From the NCBI GenBank assembly GCA_023458555.1, contig JAEWYS010000001.1:248001-312000 (forward strand): a stretch of 64,000 bases of DNA, written 5' to 3'. Position numbers and translations under genes: made by a program. This document shows, piece by piece, positions 8,890 to 18,566 of this stretch (positions within the stretch are counted from its first letter, which is position 1; the number at the start of each line of letters is the position of its first letter). Below the pieces are notes generated by a model. That model was not told where the DNA came from and made no database searches. It saw nothing but the letters and a program-made list of their open reading frames with translations. Source of the stretch: Bacteroidota bacterium. GTDB lineage: Bacteria > Bacteroidota > Bacteroidia > Cytophagales > Cytophagaceae.

Positions 8890-10134
8890 TTAATCGATAG
8901 AATAGGCTTTCATGCCATGTTCGGCGAGATCAAGGCCTTCTACCTCTACTTTGCTGCTTATTCTTAAGCCGATTGTTTTGTCAATAAGATAAAACAAGAG
9001 GTAAGAAACAGGGAAGACAAAAGCGGCTGTGGCAGCTATGCCGACCATCTGACTGATTAACTGAGATACTGAAGCAAGTTCTCCAAATATACCTACGGAA
9101 AGCGTGCCGAATATTCCGCATACCAGGTGTACAGATGTGGCACCGACAGGGTCATCAACTTTGATTTTGTCAAAGAATACAACTGCTATAACGATCAGTA
9201 CTCCTGAAATCAAGCCGATAATGATGGCGTCCATTATCCCCATTTGGTCTGCTCCGGCAGTAATGCCGACAAGGCCACCCAGTACTCCGTTCAGGACCAT
9301 TGAAAGATCAAGAGTTTTGGTCATAAAGAATGATGTTAAACTGGCGCTAAGTCCACCTGCGGCGGCGGCCATTGCAGTTGTTACAAGAACCAGTGATACC
9401 AGGCCGGGATCTGCTGAGAGCACAGAGCCGCCATTGAATCCAAACCAGCCCAACCATAGAAGAAATACACCAATGGTTGCCAAAGGCATGCTATGTCCTG
9501 GTATTGGGAAGATTTTTCCGTCTACATACTTGCCAAGTCTTGGTCCAAGTACAATTGCACCGGCAAGGGCAGCCCAGCCTCCTGTAGAGTGCACGAGTGT
9601 GGAGCCGGCAAAATCATAAAATGGAGTCGCCATTGTGTCCAGCCAGCCACCGCCCCATTTCCAGGATCCTACGATAGGGTACATAAAGGCAACCAGAAAG
9701 AATGAAAACAGAAAATAAGCTTCCAGTTTGATGCGCTCAGCAACAGCGCCTGATACTATGGTTGCCGCGGTAGCTGCAAACATGGCCTGAAACAGAAAGT
9801 CAGTCCAGTAAGTATAGGAACCATCTGCATATTCTATAAGGCCTGCGGCACCTTCCGGCATGGAAATACCTAGTCCTCCAAATCCGATGAAGCCGCCGGC
9901 AAACGCTTCTCCGGGATACATCAGATTAAAGCCCCAGGCTGCGTAGGTAAGAAGACCAAGAATAGGTACAATGGTATTTTTATAAAGAATGTTAACGGTG
10001 TTTTTGGCCCGGACGAGACCTGATTCAAGTGTGGCGAAGCCAAGGTGCATGATAAAAACCAAAAATGTGGCTATCATAATCCAGAGGTTGTTAACAGTAA
10101 ACATCGCCTCTGAAGCAGTGATTGTTTCTTCCAT
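8890..10134 (-). CDS. amt: Ammonium transporter
   Basis: This is an 11-span Amt/Rh channel of 414 residues that imports ammonium. The pore histidine pair is visible as H182 (FAGSTLVHSTGGW) and H336 (GATSVHLVCGIFGT). The early segment HLGFATLESGLVRAKN is a strong family signature. The cytosolic C-terminus ends in VEGLDLAEHGMKAY, the conserved tail whose position controls gating and binds GlnK. It lies 71 bp downstream of the P-II gene on the same strand, the standard glnK-amt arrangement. There is no cleavable signal peptide. Confidence 0.97.
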   Translation of the reverse strand: MEETITASEAMFTVNNLWIMIATFLVFIMHLGFATLESGLVRAKNTVNILYKNTIVPILGLLTYAAWGFNLMYPGEAFAGGFIGFGGLGISMPEGAAGLIEYADGSYTYWTDFLFQAMFAATAATIVSGAVAERIKLEAYFLFSFFLVAFMYPIVGSWKWGGGWLDTMATPFYDFAGSTLVHSTGGWAALAGAIVLGPRLGKYVDGKIFPIPGHSMPLATIGVFLLWLGWFGFNGGSVLSADPGLVSLVLVTTAMAAAAGGLSASLTSFFMTKTLDLSMVLNGVLGGLVGITAGADQMGIMDAIIIGLISGVLIVIAVVFFDKIKVDDPVGATSVHLVCGIFGTLSVGIFGELASVSQLISQMVGIAATAAFVFPVSYLLFYLIDKTIGLRISSKVEVEGLDLAEHGMKAYSID

Positions 10135-10205
10135 AATAGTGAATTATAAGGTTAATGAATAATTGGTTATTTGGTAGGTAATAAAATGGTTTAGTTAGTT
10201 TTGAA

Positions 10206-10544
10206 CTACAAAGCAGATATGCCCTGTTCTCCTGAACGAATACGGTAAGCTTCTTCAATAGTGGAAATAAATATTTTCCCGTCTCCGATTTCTCCCGTTT
10301 TAGCGCTTGCCAGAATAGCCTGGACTATAGAATCTTTCTTGTCTTCCGGTGCTACAATGGTGATTTTAGTCCTTGCTATAGAGCCCAGATCATATTCCTG
10401 TCCTCTATAGACTGTTTTCTCTGATTTTTGATTGCCGACTCCTTTTACATCCTCAAATGTAAAAAAGTCAATTCCTATAGAATGCAATGCCTCTTTTACA
10501 TTAGGGAAATGTGAAGTTCGGATTATAGCTTCAACTTTTTTCAT
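10206..10544 (-). CDS. glnK: P-II family nitrogen regulator (GlnK-type)
   Basis: This is a trimeric signal protein that senses ATP/ADP and 2-oxoglutarate and plugs Amt when nitrogen is sufficient. At 112 residues it is of standard size. The T-loop includes YRGQEYDLG with the modifiable tyrosine at residue 51. The C-terminal signature KTGEIGDGKIFI is present. The T-loop sequence departs from proteobacterial GlnB but keeps the key tyrosine; whether it is uridylylated here is unknown. Its place just upstream of amt supports the GlnK role. Confidence 0.95.
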   Translation of the reverse strand: MKKVEAIIRTSHFPNVKEALHSIGIDFFTFEDVKGVGNQKSEKTVYRGQEYDLGSIARTKITIVAPEDKKDSIVQAILASAKTGEIGDGKIFISTIEEAYRIRSGEQGISAL

Positions 10545-11051
10545 GGTTAAATAGGTTTTGTGGTTTTTGGTGATTGTAAATGTAAAGTCTTTTTTTTTCT
10601 TATCCTATATTCAATGTATAAAAAAAATTATAAAATATTATATCAATGTGTTTGGCTTATTGTGTTGAATGATGAGGGTTTTTATGTGTAAAGTTTAATT
10701 TTACTCTATTTGTGCTGATTGTTTTAATATTTACTATGATTGTTTTTTTATATGGTTATTTTGAAATAGTATGTTTCAATATTAAGCAATTTTTTTATAA
10801 AAAATAATTATTTTATTTTTTTGCCCTTATTATTTAAGGTAATTTAGTTTGTATGGCATTATTTATATGTTATGAATGCTTTAAAATGTCATATTTTATT
10901 CATTGTTTCATTTTTTTGTTTTGTATTATTAAAGTTCAATTTTACTTGCCAGGAAACCGGATAGGAGAGTGAACAATTGACGCAGGCATGGATTATTGTA
11001 TTCACACTATACATTATACCTGATTAAAGCAGGTAGCTAGAAGGGTGCAGT
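10545..11051. other. AT-rich intergenic region with possible structured leader
   Basis: No coding sequence was found in 507 bp. The first 380 bp are very rich in A and T and should contain the divergent promoters of glnK and the barrel gene at 11052. The last 100 bp are less AT-rich and can form two hairpins on the plus strand: GTGAA-CAAT (10969-10977) with ATTG (10995-10998) and TTCAC (11001-11005), and ACCTG (11018-11022) with CAGGT (11030-11034). I could not assign them to a known RNA family. Confidence 0.4.
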
Positions 11052-13130
11052 ATGTTCCTATGCCGATTCTGTTTACTACGATTTATATATTTTTTTACGG
11101 TACTACAGCTGCAGACGTATATTGTATGCGGACAAAAAGCGGGGGAGCTCGTAAACCTGAAGATTGTAAAGCTGTCGGAGGTAGATACCATTGTCCTGAA
11201 TGATACGGTAAAGATTCGCTCTGAGCGGGTATATCATGTCAGGGATACAAGTTTTCAACGTATTAATCTGCATATTACCAGAGATTCAGTATATACATCT
11301 GTTTTTGACTCTTCTTATAGTTTGAGGGAGACTTTATTGCTGAAAAGCGATACTATTTTTAGTGTTAATGATGTGGTATTTCGTGAGCTGTACAAATATT
11401 CAAGAAAAAAAAATATCATCTCCGGGATATTGCGGAATCTGATTTCATATAATCCTGATTATCGTCCCGATACTATAAAAAGTACAGTAATTGACGGAAG
11501 GACTCCGTTTCTGTTTTATGAAGATAAAATCATTCGTTCAGTCTCTGTCAGAGTTATAGAGCCATTGGGCTATTCAATAAAGGATACAATGAAAGTTCCT
11601 CAGTCTCTTATTCAAAAGACGGGTAATTTCTTTCATATTAAAAGCAGAAAATGGCTTATTCGAAATTCACTGATTTTTCAAAAAGGAGATCGGGTAAACC
11701 CGTTTAATTTTGCAGAATCGGAGCGTTTGCTAAGGAGCAATGAATATATCTATGATGCCCGGATACTTATCAGGGAGATTCCGGATACAGACAGTGTGGA
11801 TGTACTGGTGCTTGCTCAGGACATATTCAGTATAGGAGCGGGGGCTTCGGCCGATATACAACGAGGACGTTACAATGCAATAGTAAGAGATGTGAATTTT
11901 GCCGGAATGGGGCAAATGTTCTACTATAATATCAGGGTTGGGGACAATTATTCCGGCAGAATTAATCATAATGCTGTTTACCGCATAAATAATATAGCCA
12001 GAAGCTTTCTTACTTCCAATGTCTTTATGAATATCGAAAATGCTCAGATATTATATGGCATTCAGCTTAACCGGGATCTTATAACACCTGGTCTCAAATG
12101 GATCGGAGGAGTAAATTATTCATGGTACAGGTTCCCCTATAATAATCAGCTGACTATATTGCCTCAACATATGAGGGATACCGTATCTTATTTCAGGCAT
12201 GATTACTGGATAGGTGCCCCTACCGGACTTTTTATTTCTCCTGAAGCCATTGATAATGGTAAAAGGATAATATTTTCAGCACGTTATTTCAGAACAACAT
12301 ACTCTGTGGCACCTGAACCGGTATCCTATGCAGACAGTAGCTATGTGTATCCGTATTATAATTCTGATTTTTTTCTGGCAAATACTTCAATATACAGGCG
12401 TATCAGCTTTAAAGATCATTTTATATTCAGATTTGGGAGGACAGAAGATATTCCGGATGGTATATTGGTCTCATTGATGGGCGGGTTGCATATGAGTCGG
12501 CGGGCAAACAGACCTTATTTGGGGATTAATGCCGTATACAGCCGATATAATAAAGATGTTGGTTACATGTATATGAATCTTGGTCTGGGATCCTTTTTTA
12601 ATAAGGAGATGCTTGAAGAGGGGGTATTGAATATACGAACCCTCTTGTTTACACCTTTGATCACAGCAGGACGAAACAAATTCAGACAGTTTGCTGGTGT
12701 GCGATATACCCATGGTCATAAAATGCTTTTTGGAAATACAATTGACATAAATAATGAAAAGGGAGTACGAGGGTTTTCGTCTGCTTATTTATGGGGAAAT
12801 CAGAAGCTGATATTTAATACGGAAACAAACTGGTTTTTACCTTATAATATTTTAGGCTTCCGTTTTGCACTGCTTGCATTTGCAGATTTTGCATGGATAA
12901 CGTCTGGTAATAAGCTGCTGACAAAAAATAATTTTTACCCGGCATTGGGTATCGGAATCAAAATTCGTAATGAAAATCTCAATTTTGATTCATTTCAGTT
13001 TTATTTGGGGTATTATCCGAATTCGCCCAGGATTGATGCAGGAGACTGGGTTTTTTTCCAGAGGAGCTATTCCTTTTATACATTCAATGATTTTTATTAT
13101 ACCAGGCCCGATATTATACCGTTTTATTAG
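11052..13130 (+). CDS. Outer-membrane protein with POTRA-like region and beta-barrel
   Basis: The 692-residue product has an N-terminal hydrophobic export signal (about residues 1-27). A beta-rich region is followed near residues 155-255 by a POTRA-like segment (SVRVIEPLGYSIKDT, GDRVNPFNFAESERLLR, then DSVDVLVLAQDI). The rest alternates aromatic and polar residues and ends in a terminal tyrosine/phenylalanine stretch (RPDIIPFY), as expected of an outer-membrane barrel. This resembles the Omp85/BamA superfamily in outline, but it carries only one clear POTRA and no obvious bam neighbours. It is monocistronic by spacing. Function unknown; a minor Omp85-type transporter or surface antigen is my best reading. 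Confidence 0.6.
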   Translation: MFLCRFCLLRFIYFFTVLQLQTYIVCGQKAGELVNLKIVKLSEVDTIVLNDTVKIRSERVYHVRDTSFQRINLHITRDSVYTSVFDSSYSLRETLLLKSDTIFSVNDVVFRELYKYSRKKNIISGILRNLISYNPDYRPDTIKSTVIDGRTPFLFYEDKIIRSVSVRVIEPLGYSIKDTMKVPQSLIQKTGNFFHIKSRKWLIRNSLIFQKGDRVNPFNFAESERLLRSNEYIYDARILIREIPDTDSVDVLVLAQDIFSIGAGASADIQRGRYNAIVRDVNFAGMGQMFYYNIRVGDNYSGRINHNAVYRINNIARSFLTSNVFMNIENAQILYGIQLNRDLITPGLKWIGGVNYSWYRFPYNNQLTILPQHMRDTVSYFRHDYWIGAPTGLFISPEAIDNGKRIIFSARYFRTTYSVAPEPVSYADSSYVYPYYNSDFFLANTSIYRRISFKDHFIFRFGRTEDIPDGILVSLMGGLHMSRRANRPYLGINAVYSRYNKDVGYMYMNLGLGSFFNKEMLEEGVLNIRTLLFTPLITAGRNKFRQFAGVRYTHGHKMLFGNTIDINNEKGVRGFSSAYLWGNQKLIFNTETNWFLPYNILGFRFALLAFADFAWITSGNKLLTKNNFYPALGIGIKIRNENLNFDSFQFYLGYYPNSPRIDAGDWVFFQRSYSFYTFNDFYYTRPDIIPFY

Positions 13131-13468
13131 AATTTTACTTTTGGTACAATAATATTTTTCCTTTCTAAGATTTTGTTGTAATATTGAAAGATTAACCCAA
13201 AAATATAACCTAAATTATACTGTAATGCGAATTGCTTTGACTAACTCAACCTGATTGATTTTTTTATTTACTGTTTTCTTTTCCCTCGCTATCAGTCACG
13301 CTTTAAATATGTCTTCCTTCTTTTGCTTTTGACAGAAGGGGTAAAATTGTTGTGCGATAGGGAATTTTTTATGAAAAAATTATAATATTGCGGCTAAATT
13401 GGTTTGTCGTATTTAAACTTAGTTGACTTTCTGTTTATTAGACTTAAGTAAATTAAATTTTTGAAAAT
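13131..13468. other. Intergenic region upstream of the barrel/jelly-roll operon
   Basis: No gene was seen in 338 bp. A full TACTTTTG match occurs at 13136-13143 and a one-mismatch TTGGTTTG at 13399-13406, about 60 bp before the next start codon. Neither has a clear TTG at the right distance, so the promoter of the five-gene operon is not settled. Confidence 0.35.
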
Positions 13469-15661
13469 TTGAAAAAGATAACCAGACTTTCAGTTCTGAT
13501 TTTTCTGGTAGGAAAGATTAGTTTCGGATTGGCTGAAAAAGTTGATCCGGATTCCTTACCGGCAAGCAAATCCACCGCTTATGCACCACTGAATTCTGCT
13601 AATCAGCGATACTCGCTTCCGGCAGGAACATTTGGGACGCAAAATAATTATAAGCGCTGGTCAAAGTTAAAGTATTCCGGATATATAAGAAGCTATAATC
13701 AATTCAGGCATATGCCGGCGGGTTACAGATATTCTACGACACCGGAACAGGATCTTATCACCCTGAATGGACTTGACATCCGGGGAGGAGGGACAACGGT
13801 CACCGGCTATCAGGAGCCGCTGTTTTTATTACGTGTGGAAGGGACACCTACTGCCAGGACAGCATTTAAGGTTGAGTATCTTTTTGATAACCAGATGTTC
13901 GGGTTGTTCAATGAGAATACAGCTGAGATGGGAGCAGGACCAAGTTCTACTGCCCAGCGGCGCACTATGATTTACCGGATATTTGAGTTTACGGGTAAAG
14001 CCAATACCAAATTCGGTACATATAAGCTGACCGCTGGTGGCGGTGTAATCTGGAAGCGACTAAGTCCGTTCACCTATTGGAACTATGAGTATCGCGATGA
14101 TATGTTTGAGAGATATCCATGGGAACCAGAAAATAATCCATGGAGTCACTACAACAGGTTTTACGCTGATCAGAATATTTCCAGGGATGCCCGTTGGGGA
14201 AATACCGGTACTCAGGGATTTGTTCTTGAAGGTATTGGTCTGCCGCTTGGACTTAACTTTACAGCCATCTATGGTAAAACCGATAATAGCGGTGGATTCC
14301 AGACTTATTTATCAAGAACTCCCAAAAACGTAGTGGCTGGTAATCTCTCCAGAAACTTCGGGAGACATAATATAGGAGTCAACTACTTTAATCAGTTTGG
14401 CTTTACTGATTCCAAAGCGCATAATCTTTATTACAATGCAGATTCCGTGCATTCAAATCTGACAGCAGCCCCTGTCGGAGATAATAGTGATTATCTGCTC
14501 ACCTCCATGTTTAAAATTCGTCAGCAGATTGCTACAGTGGACGGGCGTTTTAATTTTGACGGAGTTACGATTTACACTGAGGTGGGCGCCGGAAGGTATC
14601 AGGATTCACTGATTCGGGAATTTTCCGGTCATAATGACTCGCTGAATACGTTTCTGGAAAAGGAAGTCGGACTTGAGAAATCCGGAAAGTATTTTGTGAA
14701 CGGGATGAATTATAACTGGGGACACGCTGTTAATTTCCAGATTGATTTTGACCGGTCAGTAACAAAAATACCTCTGGCATTTCAGTTTTTCTCCATATCA
14801 AAGAGTGTCGTGAATATCAATAGTGCAGTAATGAATACTTCCAATCCGCATGCACTAAATGATATTGCCAATGTAGGCTCTCCTAATGATATTACCACAC
14901 TCAGAGCCGGTGTTACTGAGCTTGCCAATTCACAAATGGCTAACAACCGCTGGGGACTGCGTCTTAAGCACGAAGATTCCTATGGGAAATTTAAATTGTC
15001 TGTAGCAGCAGATATGCAGCAGGAACATGAAAACCTGTTCAATACAGTCACTTTTCTGCATCAGTTAAATGCATTCCCCAGATCCCGGTTTGGTTATTAC
15101 CAGAATGGTGTGGGACCTTACGGGCGTATAATTAACATATTCAGAAGAAGCTTTGAAAGCATTCCGATCACTGATTCACTTCCAGACTACAAAAAAGGAT
15201 ATAACTCTTTGGCGCTGGGGATGAAATACAAATTCAATATTCTGAACAGAGAACTAATCTTGTCCAGTTTCACAAACTATACATCGGTTCAGGATCATCT
15301 CTCTGCCATTCCGGTATTTTCCGACCAGGCATTTCTTCGCATATTTTATCAGGAATTTCTTGGATTTCTTGCCGTTCATCCCAGGCTGACCCTTATAGGG
15401 CTTGTCGGATTTGAAAGAAATATGGGTAACGACAGAACTCTGTTGTACGATAAAGAAACCGAATCTTTCACAACCGATAAAAATGTCGGGAAACCTGTCG
15501 ATCAGTACGGAACAGGATATGGCGTCGGATTTGATTATGATCTTGGCGGCAGAGCCGGTCTTTATGTGAGACAGCGCTGGTTTGATTACAAAGACAAAAA
15601 CCAGGTGCTGGATAAATTTAAAGGATTTGAAACTACAGTTGAATTAAAGATATTTTTTTAA
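13469..15661 (+). CDS. Outer-membrane beta-barrel protein (first gene of five-gene operon)
   Basis: The start is a TTG at 13469, directly followed by a signal peptide (KKITRLSVLIFLVGKISFGLA). The 730-residue mature part is rich in aromatic residues and short alternating strands and ends in a phenylalanine (VELKIFF), the usual C-terminal signature of an outer-membrane barrel. The segment YSGYIRSYNQFR leads into the barrel and LDIRGGGTTVTGYQEP follows. I do not recognise the family. It begins a tight rightward operon with gaps of 20-33 bp to the next four genes, all exported. A substrate-specific porin or surface scaffold is plausible. Confidence 0.6.
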   Translation: MKKITRLSVLIFLVGKISFGLAEKVDPDSLPASKSTAYAPLNSANQRYSLPAGTFGTQNNYKRWSKLKYSGYIRSYNQFRHMPAGYRYSTTPEQDLITLNGLDIRGGGTTVTGYQEPLFLLRVEGTPTARTAFKVEYLFDNQMFGLFNENTAEMGAGPSSTAQRRTMIYRIFEFTGKANTKFGTYKLTAGGGVIWKRLSPFTYWNYEYRDDMFERYPWEPENNPWSHYNRFYADQNISRDARWGNTGTQGFVLEGIGLPLGLNFTAIYGKTDNSGGFQTYLSRTPKNVVAGNLSRNFGRHNIGVNYFNQFGFTDSKAHNLYYNADSVHSNLTAAPVGDNSDYLLTSMFKIRQQIATVDGRFNFDGVTIYTEVGAGRYQDSLIREFSGHNDSLNTFLEKEVGLEKSGKYFVNGMNYNWGHAVNFQIDFDRSVTKIPLAFQFFSISKSVVNINSAVMNTSNPHALNDIANVGSPNDITTLRAGVTELANSQMANNRWGLRLKHEDSYGKFKLSVAADMQQEHENLFNTVTFLHQLNAFPRSRFGYYQNGVGPYGRIINIFRRSFESIPITDSLPDYKKGYNSLALGMKYKFNILNRELILSSFTNYTSVQDHLSAIPVFSDQAFLRIFYQEFLGFLAVHPRLTLIGLVGFERNMGNDRTLLYDKETESFTTDKNVGKPVDQYGTGYGVGFDYDLGGRAGLYVRQRWFDYKDKNQVLDKFKGFETTVELKIFF

Positions 15662-15681
15662 AATAAATTATTATTATAATA

Positions 15682-17418
15682 ATGAGGAAGAATTTCTTAT
15701 TTGTTGCAATTCTGGCTATCACTATGGTAAGCATGGTTGAGGCCCAAACAGTATATTTTAACGGATTGGGAAGAGCCATTGTTACGAATGATAACCTTAA
15801 GGGACTTGCACTTGATCCGGATAGTCTGAACTCGATTCCGGATACGGCCAATGCCAGAAAGTCTACCGGAGGCTATACATTGTTTGATCTGGGTGTTAAT
15901 GCCCAGCCTGGGGAAAATCTCAGAGCGAGCGCTATTCTGAGGGTTCAGAATGCATTTGGAGGGTTTTACGGAGACGGAAGCTTTTTACAGTTTCGTCAGT
16001 TGAGGCTTGACGGGGTTTTAAATAAAGTAGTTAAATACGAAATAGGTGATATTGATCTTGGCATGACACCCTATACTCTGTATAACTTCAGTGAAATGTA
16101 CCACGATTATGAAGCGGATATTTTTGCAATTCGCCGCAGTATAGTCCAGTATGAGAACTTCAACTTTGGTAATAAATGGAGGCTGCAGGGCTTTAATGCC
16201 AATACCGCTTTGAAGTTTGAAAAAGGTATTGAGAAAATAGGAGTGAGTGCTTTTGCTACCAGAACCAGAAGAACGAACTTTATGGACTTGCCTGACCGGC
16301 TGCTGGTTGGTGGTCAGGTTGGCCTGACTCAGTCAAAGTATTTTAAGGTTGGCTTTAACTATGTTAAGTTCTTTGATGTAATTAACTCAGTGCAGTCACC
16401 TGTTGTTAAGAATTTTAACAATGAAGTAATGACCGGAGATTTTCGCCTGACGTATGATTTTGCCGATAAAGTAGAAACAGCTTTATATGGTGAGGTAGGT
16501 AGGTCTCAGTTTTCTTACGATACAGCCAATACAGCTGTTGCCAATGATGATTATTTTTATGATTTGGGAATTTCGGCAAAGTATAAGCCATTGGATATAA
16601 AAGTTTTTGCATCTTATAGGTATGTTGGTGCCTATTTCAGCAGTCCTTCTGCCCAGACCAGAAGAATATATGATTTTGGTACTCCTTCTGTTTTTCCGGA
16701 AATCGGAAATAATGTTAGCAACGCCCGTCTGCCGATACTTTATGATCGCTTTACAGATGACAATATCAGAAATCAAAGCATTCAGGCTGGACTTATGGCC
16801 TATCTGCCGCAGTACAATGCGATCACTCCTTACGGAATCGCAACTCCTAACAGAAAAGGTTTGACAGCCGGTATTTCTGCCGGAGGCGAGGAGAAAATAT
16901 ATTCTGCGGATGTAATTATTGATGTGTTGTCAGAAGTATCAGGTGAAGGAACCAATTCAGATAATAATAAAAGAGAGTTTTTCGGTGCAAAAGGTGGTGC
17001 TTCTCTAAGTCTGAATAAGATTGTAGGTTTTGAAAAAGCGCTTGTTCTTACCGGAGGTTTCCGATATGAAAATGTAAGCAGAGTGGACAATGCAATTGAT
17101 TTTAGCAGTATACTTCTGGATGCCGGCATTACCGCTGAAGTAATCAAACAGTTTGATTTGATGGCTGGCTATAAGAGGCTGGCTGCAAAGGGTAATGAGT
17201 TCTTAAGCGTAAGAGATTCATATAATCTGATTGTTGGTTACCAGGCTTATCAGATTGATGCAAAACAGGATATTCTGGCTTTTGGTGTACGGTACAGGTT
17301 CAGCAGAAATACTTTCTTTGCTGTACAGGGCCTTTGGGTTAATTATGATGACAACGTAGCCAAGTTCAATAACTATAAAATAAATCAGGCCTTCCTGAGT
17401 TATACAATGGTATTCTAA
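15682..17418 (+). CDS. Outer-membrane beta-barrel protein (second gene of operon)
   Basis: The 578-residue product has a signal peptide cut near VEAQTVYF (residues 1-20). The remainder shows the amphipathic strand pattern of a porin-like barrel, ending in FLSYTMVF with a terminal phenylalanine. Phrases such as LRVQNAFGGFYGDGSFLQFRQLRLDG suggest early strands. It follows the preceding barrel gene by 20 bp and precedes the lipoprotein by 21 bp. The family is not recognised. Two successive barrels suggest that they act as separate channels or as partners in one outer-membrane complex. Confidence 0.6.
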   Translation: MRKNFLFVAILAITMVSMVEAQTVYFNGLGRAIVTNDNLKGLALDPDSLNSIPDTANARKSTGGYTLFDLGVNAQPGENLRASAILRVQNAFGGFYGDGSFLQFRQLRLDGVLNKVVKYEIGDIDLGMTPYTLYNFSEMYHDYEADIFAIRRSIVQYENFNFGNKWRLQGFNANTALKFEKGIEKIGVSAFATRTRRTNFMDLPDRLLVGGQVGLTQSKYFKVGFNYVKFFDVINSVQSPVVKNFNNEVMTGDFRLTYDFADKVETALYGEVGRSQFSYDTANTAVANDDYFYDLGISAKYKPLDIKVFASYRYVGAYFSSPSAQTRRIYDFGTPSVFPEIGNNVSNARLPILYDRFTDDNIRNQSIQAGLMAYLPQYNAITPYGIATPNRKGLTAGISAGGEEKIYSADVIIDVLSEVSGEGTNSDNNKREFFGAKGGASLSLNKIVGFEKALVLTGGFRYENVSRVDNAIDFSSILLDAGITAEVIKQFDLMAGYKRLAAKGNEFLSVRDSYNLIVGYQAYQIDAKQDILAFGVRYRFSRNTFFAVQGLWVNYDDNVAKFNNYKINQAFLSYTMVF

Positions 17419-17439
17419 TCCCTTTAACCTTATTGTATT

Positions 17440-18537
17440 ATGAAGCTAAATAAATTCTTAATAATACCGGGTACTTCGATCTCGACAGGTTTCCTCGGAC
17501 TCCTGTTTTTGACAGTCTCCTTCTTTTTTTCTGCCTGTAAGAAGCCCGAGCATTTTGTAGGAAAGGAATATAAAGAAGCATCTAATGACTTGTCTGTATT
17601 GTACTTTGAAGCAGATGCTTCTAGCAATAACGGGATCGATTTTACCACTGATTCTGTTTCTGTAAATGGAGAATTGTCTGAAAGGGTCACATGGTATGTG
17701 ACCTTCAGAGGACTTTCTTCTGGAGCAGTAAAAAAAATAGACGGTTTGTCCCAGATCATTGATCCTTCTGAGGTCAAATGGGGAGGAGACCATGATCCTT
17801 CCACCCTGAGGTTTTTTCAGCCGGGAGAGCAGGTTGTGGCTGAGCTTACTTTTCTTAACTCTTCAGTAGTGAAGAAAGATACCTTTTCTATTAAAAAAAC
17901 AAAAAAGTTTAAGGGAGACATTCTGTTCAACGGATTTGAAAATGCTTTAGGGTATTACAGTTGGGGTAATAATTATCTGTTTTTTAATGAAACTGACCCG
18001 TTAAGCAATCCCGCAAATCCGATGACCTTTGTAATGGATAAGAAGCTTTTTGTTGAAGGAAAGCAGTCTTTATCCATTGAGGGAGCTGATAATGATAATA
18101 CCTATTTCATAGGTGGTGCCAGAACATTTATGCCGGATGGTGGTTCCAAGTACATTAGTTTTCAGTCTTTTAATCCTGACTCTGTTTATTTTAATGCCTA
18201 TATTTACGGGTTTGCTAATTATCCAAATACCAGAGTCTCTATTGGTGTTGCAGAAGATGACAACTTAAATGGGAGTTTTCAGCCTGCTTCTGAAGATGTA
18301 TGGGAATTTGCTGTTAAAATAAACTGGACAGGCTGGAGACTGGTATCTGTGAAGTATTCTGATTTTGCTACTTCAGCCAGCCGGGAAAATGGGGGATCTG
18401 GCAATAAGAGAAAAGAGCTCGACAGAATTAAGCAAATCACGTTTAATATTCTTGCGGATCCGGCAGGCAATAAAGCTTCCTATCTTGTTGATTTTCCTGT
18501 TATAACATATGGAGAGCCATTCGATCCAACTAAATAA
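17440..18537 (+). CDS. Surface lipoprotein with jelly-roll (CBM11/CIA30-like) domain
   Basis: This is a 365-residue lipoprotein. The hydrophobic signal ends in the lipobox FFSACKK near residue 30. Residues about 60-145 resemble an Ig-like or PKD-like segment. The last 200 residues read as a beta jelly roll: DILFNGFENALGYYSWG, then KINWTGWRLVSVKYSDF, then RIKQITFNILADP. Tryptophans and a DF/ITF pattern of this kind occur in CBM11-type and CIA30-type folds. Glycan binding is inferred from fold resemblance only. It sits between the two barrels and the two repeated-module proteins. Confidence 0.55.
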   Translation: MKLNKFLIIPGTSISTGFLGLLFLTVSFFFSACKKPEHFVGKEYKEASNDLSVLYFEADASSNNGIDFTTDSVSVNGELSERVTWYVTFRGLSSGAVKKIDGLSQIIDPSEVKWGGDHDPSTLRFFQPGEQVVAELTFLNSSVVKKDTFSIKKTKKFKGDILFNGFENALGYYSWGNNYLFFNETDPLSNPANPMTFVMDKKLFVEGKQSLSIEGADNDNTYFIGGARTFMPDGGSKYISFQSFNPDSVYFNAYIYGFANYPNTRVSIGVAEDDNLNGSFQPASEDVWEFAVKINWTGWRLVSVKYSDFATSASRENGGSGNKRKELDRIKQITFNILADPAGNKASYLVDFPVITYGEPFDPTK

Positions 18538-18566
18538 TATTATAGTATTCTTGATTGTATTCAATT

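Noticed and set aside
9104..9619. 171-codon ORF opposite amt
   Set aside because: It is proline/threonine-rich antisense of a membrane protein, a common artefact.
10940..11051. c-di-GMP-I riboswitch upstream of the barrel gene
   Set aside because: A few short motifs resemble the class in order, but the tetraloop hairpin between AAACC and GACGC is absent, so I do not annotate it as that riboswitch.
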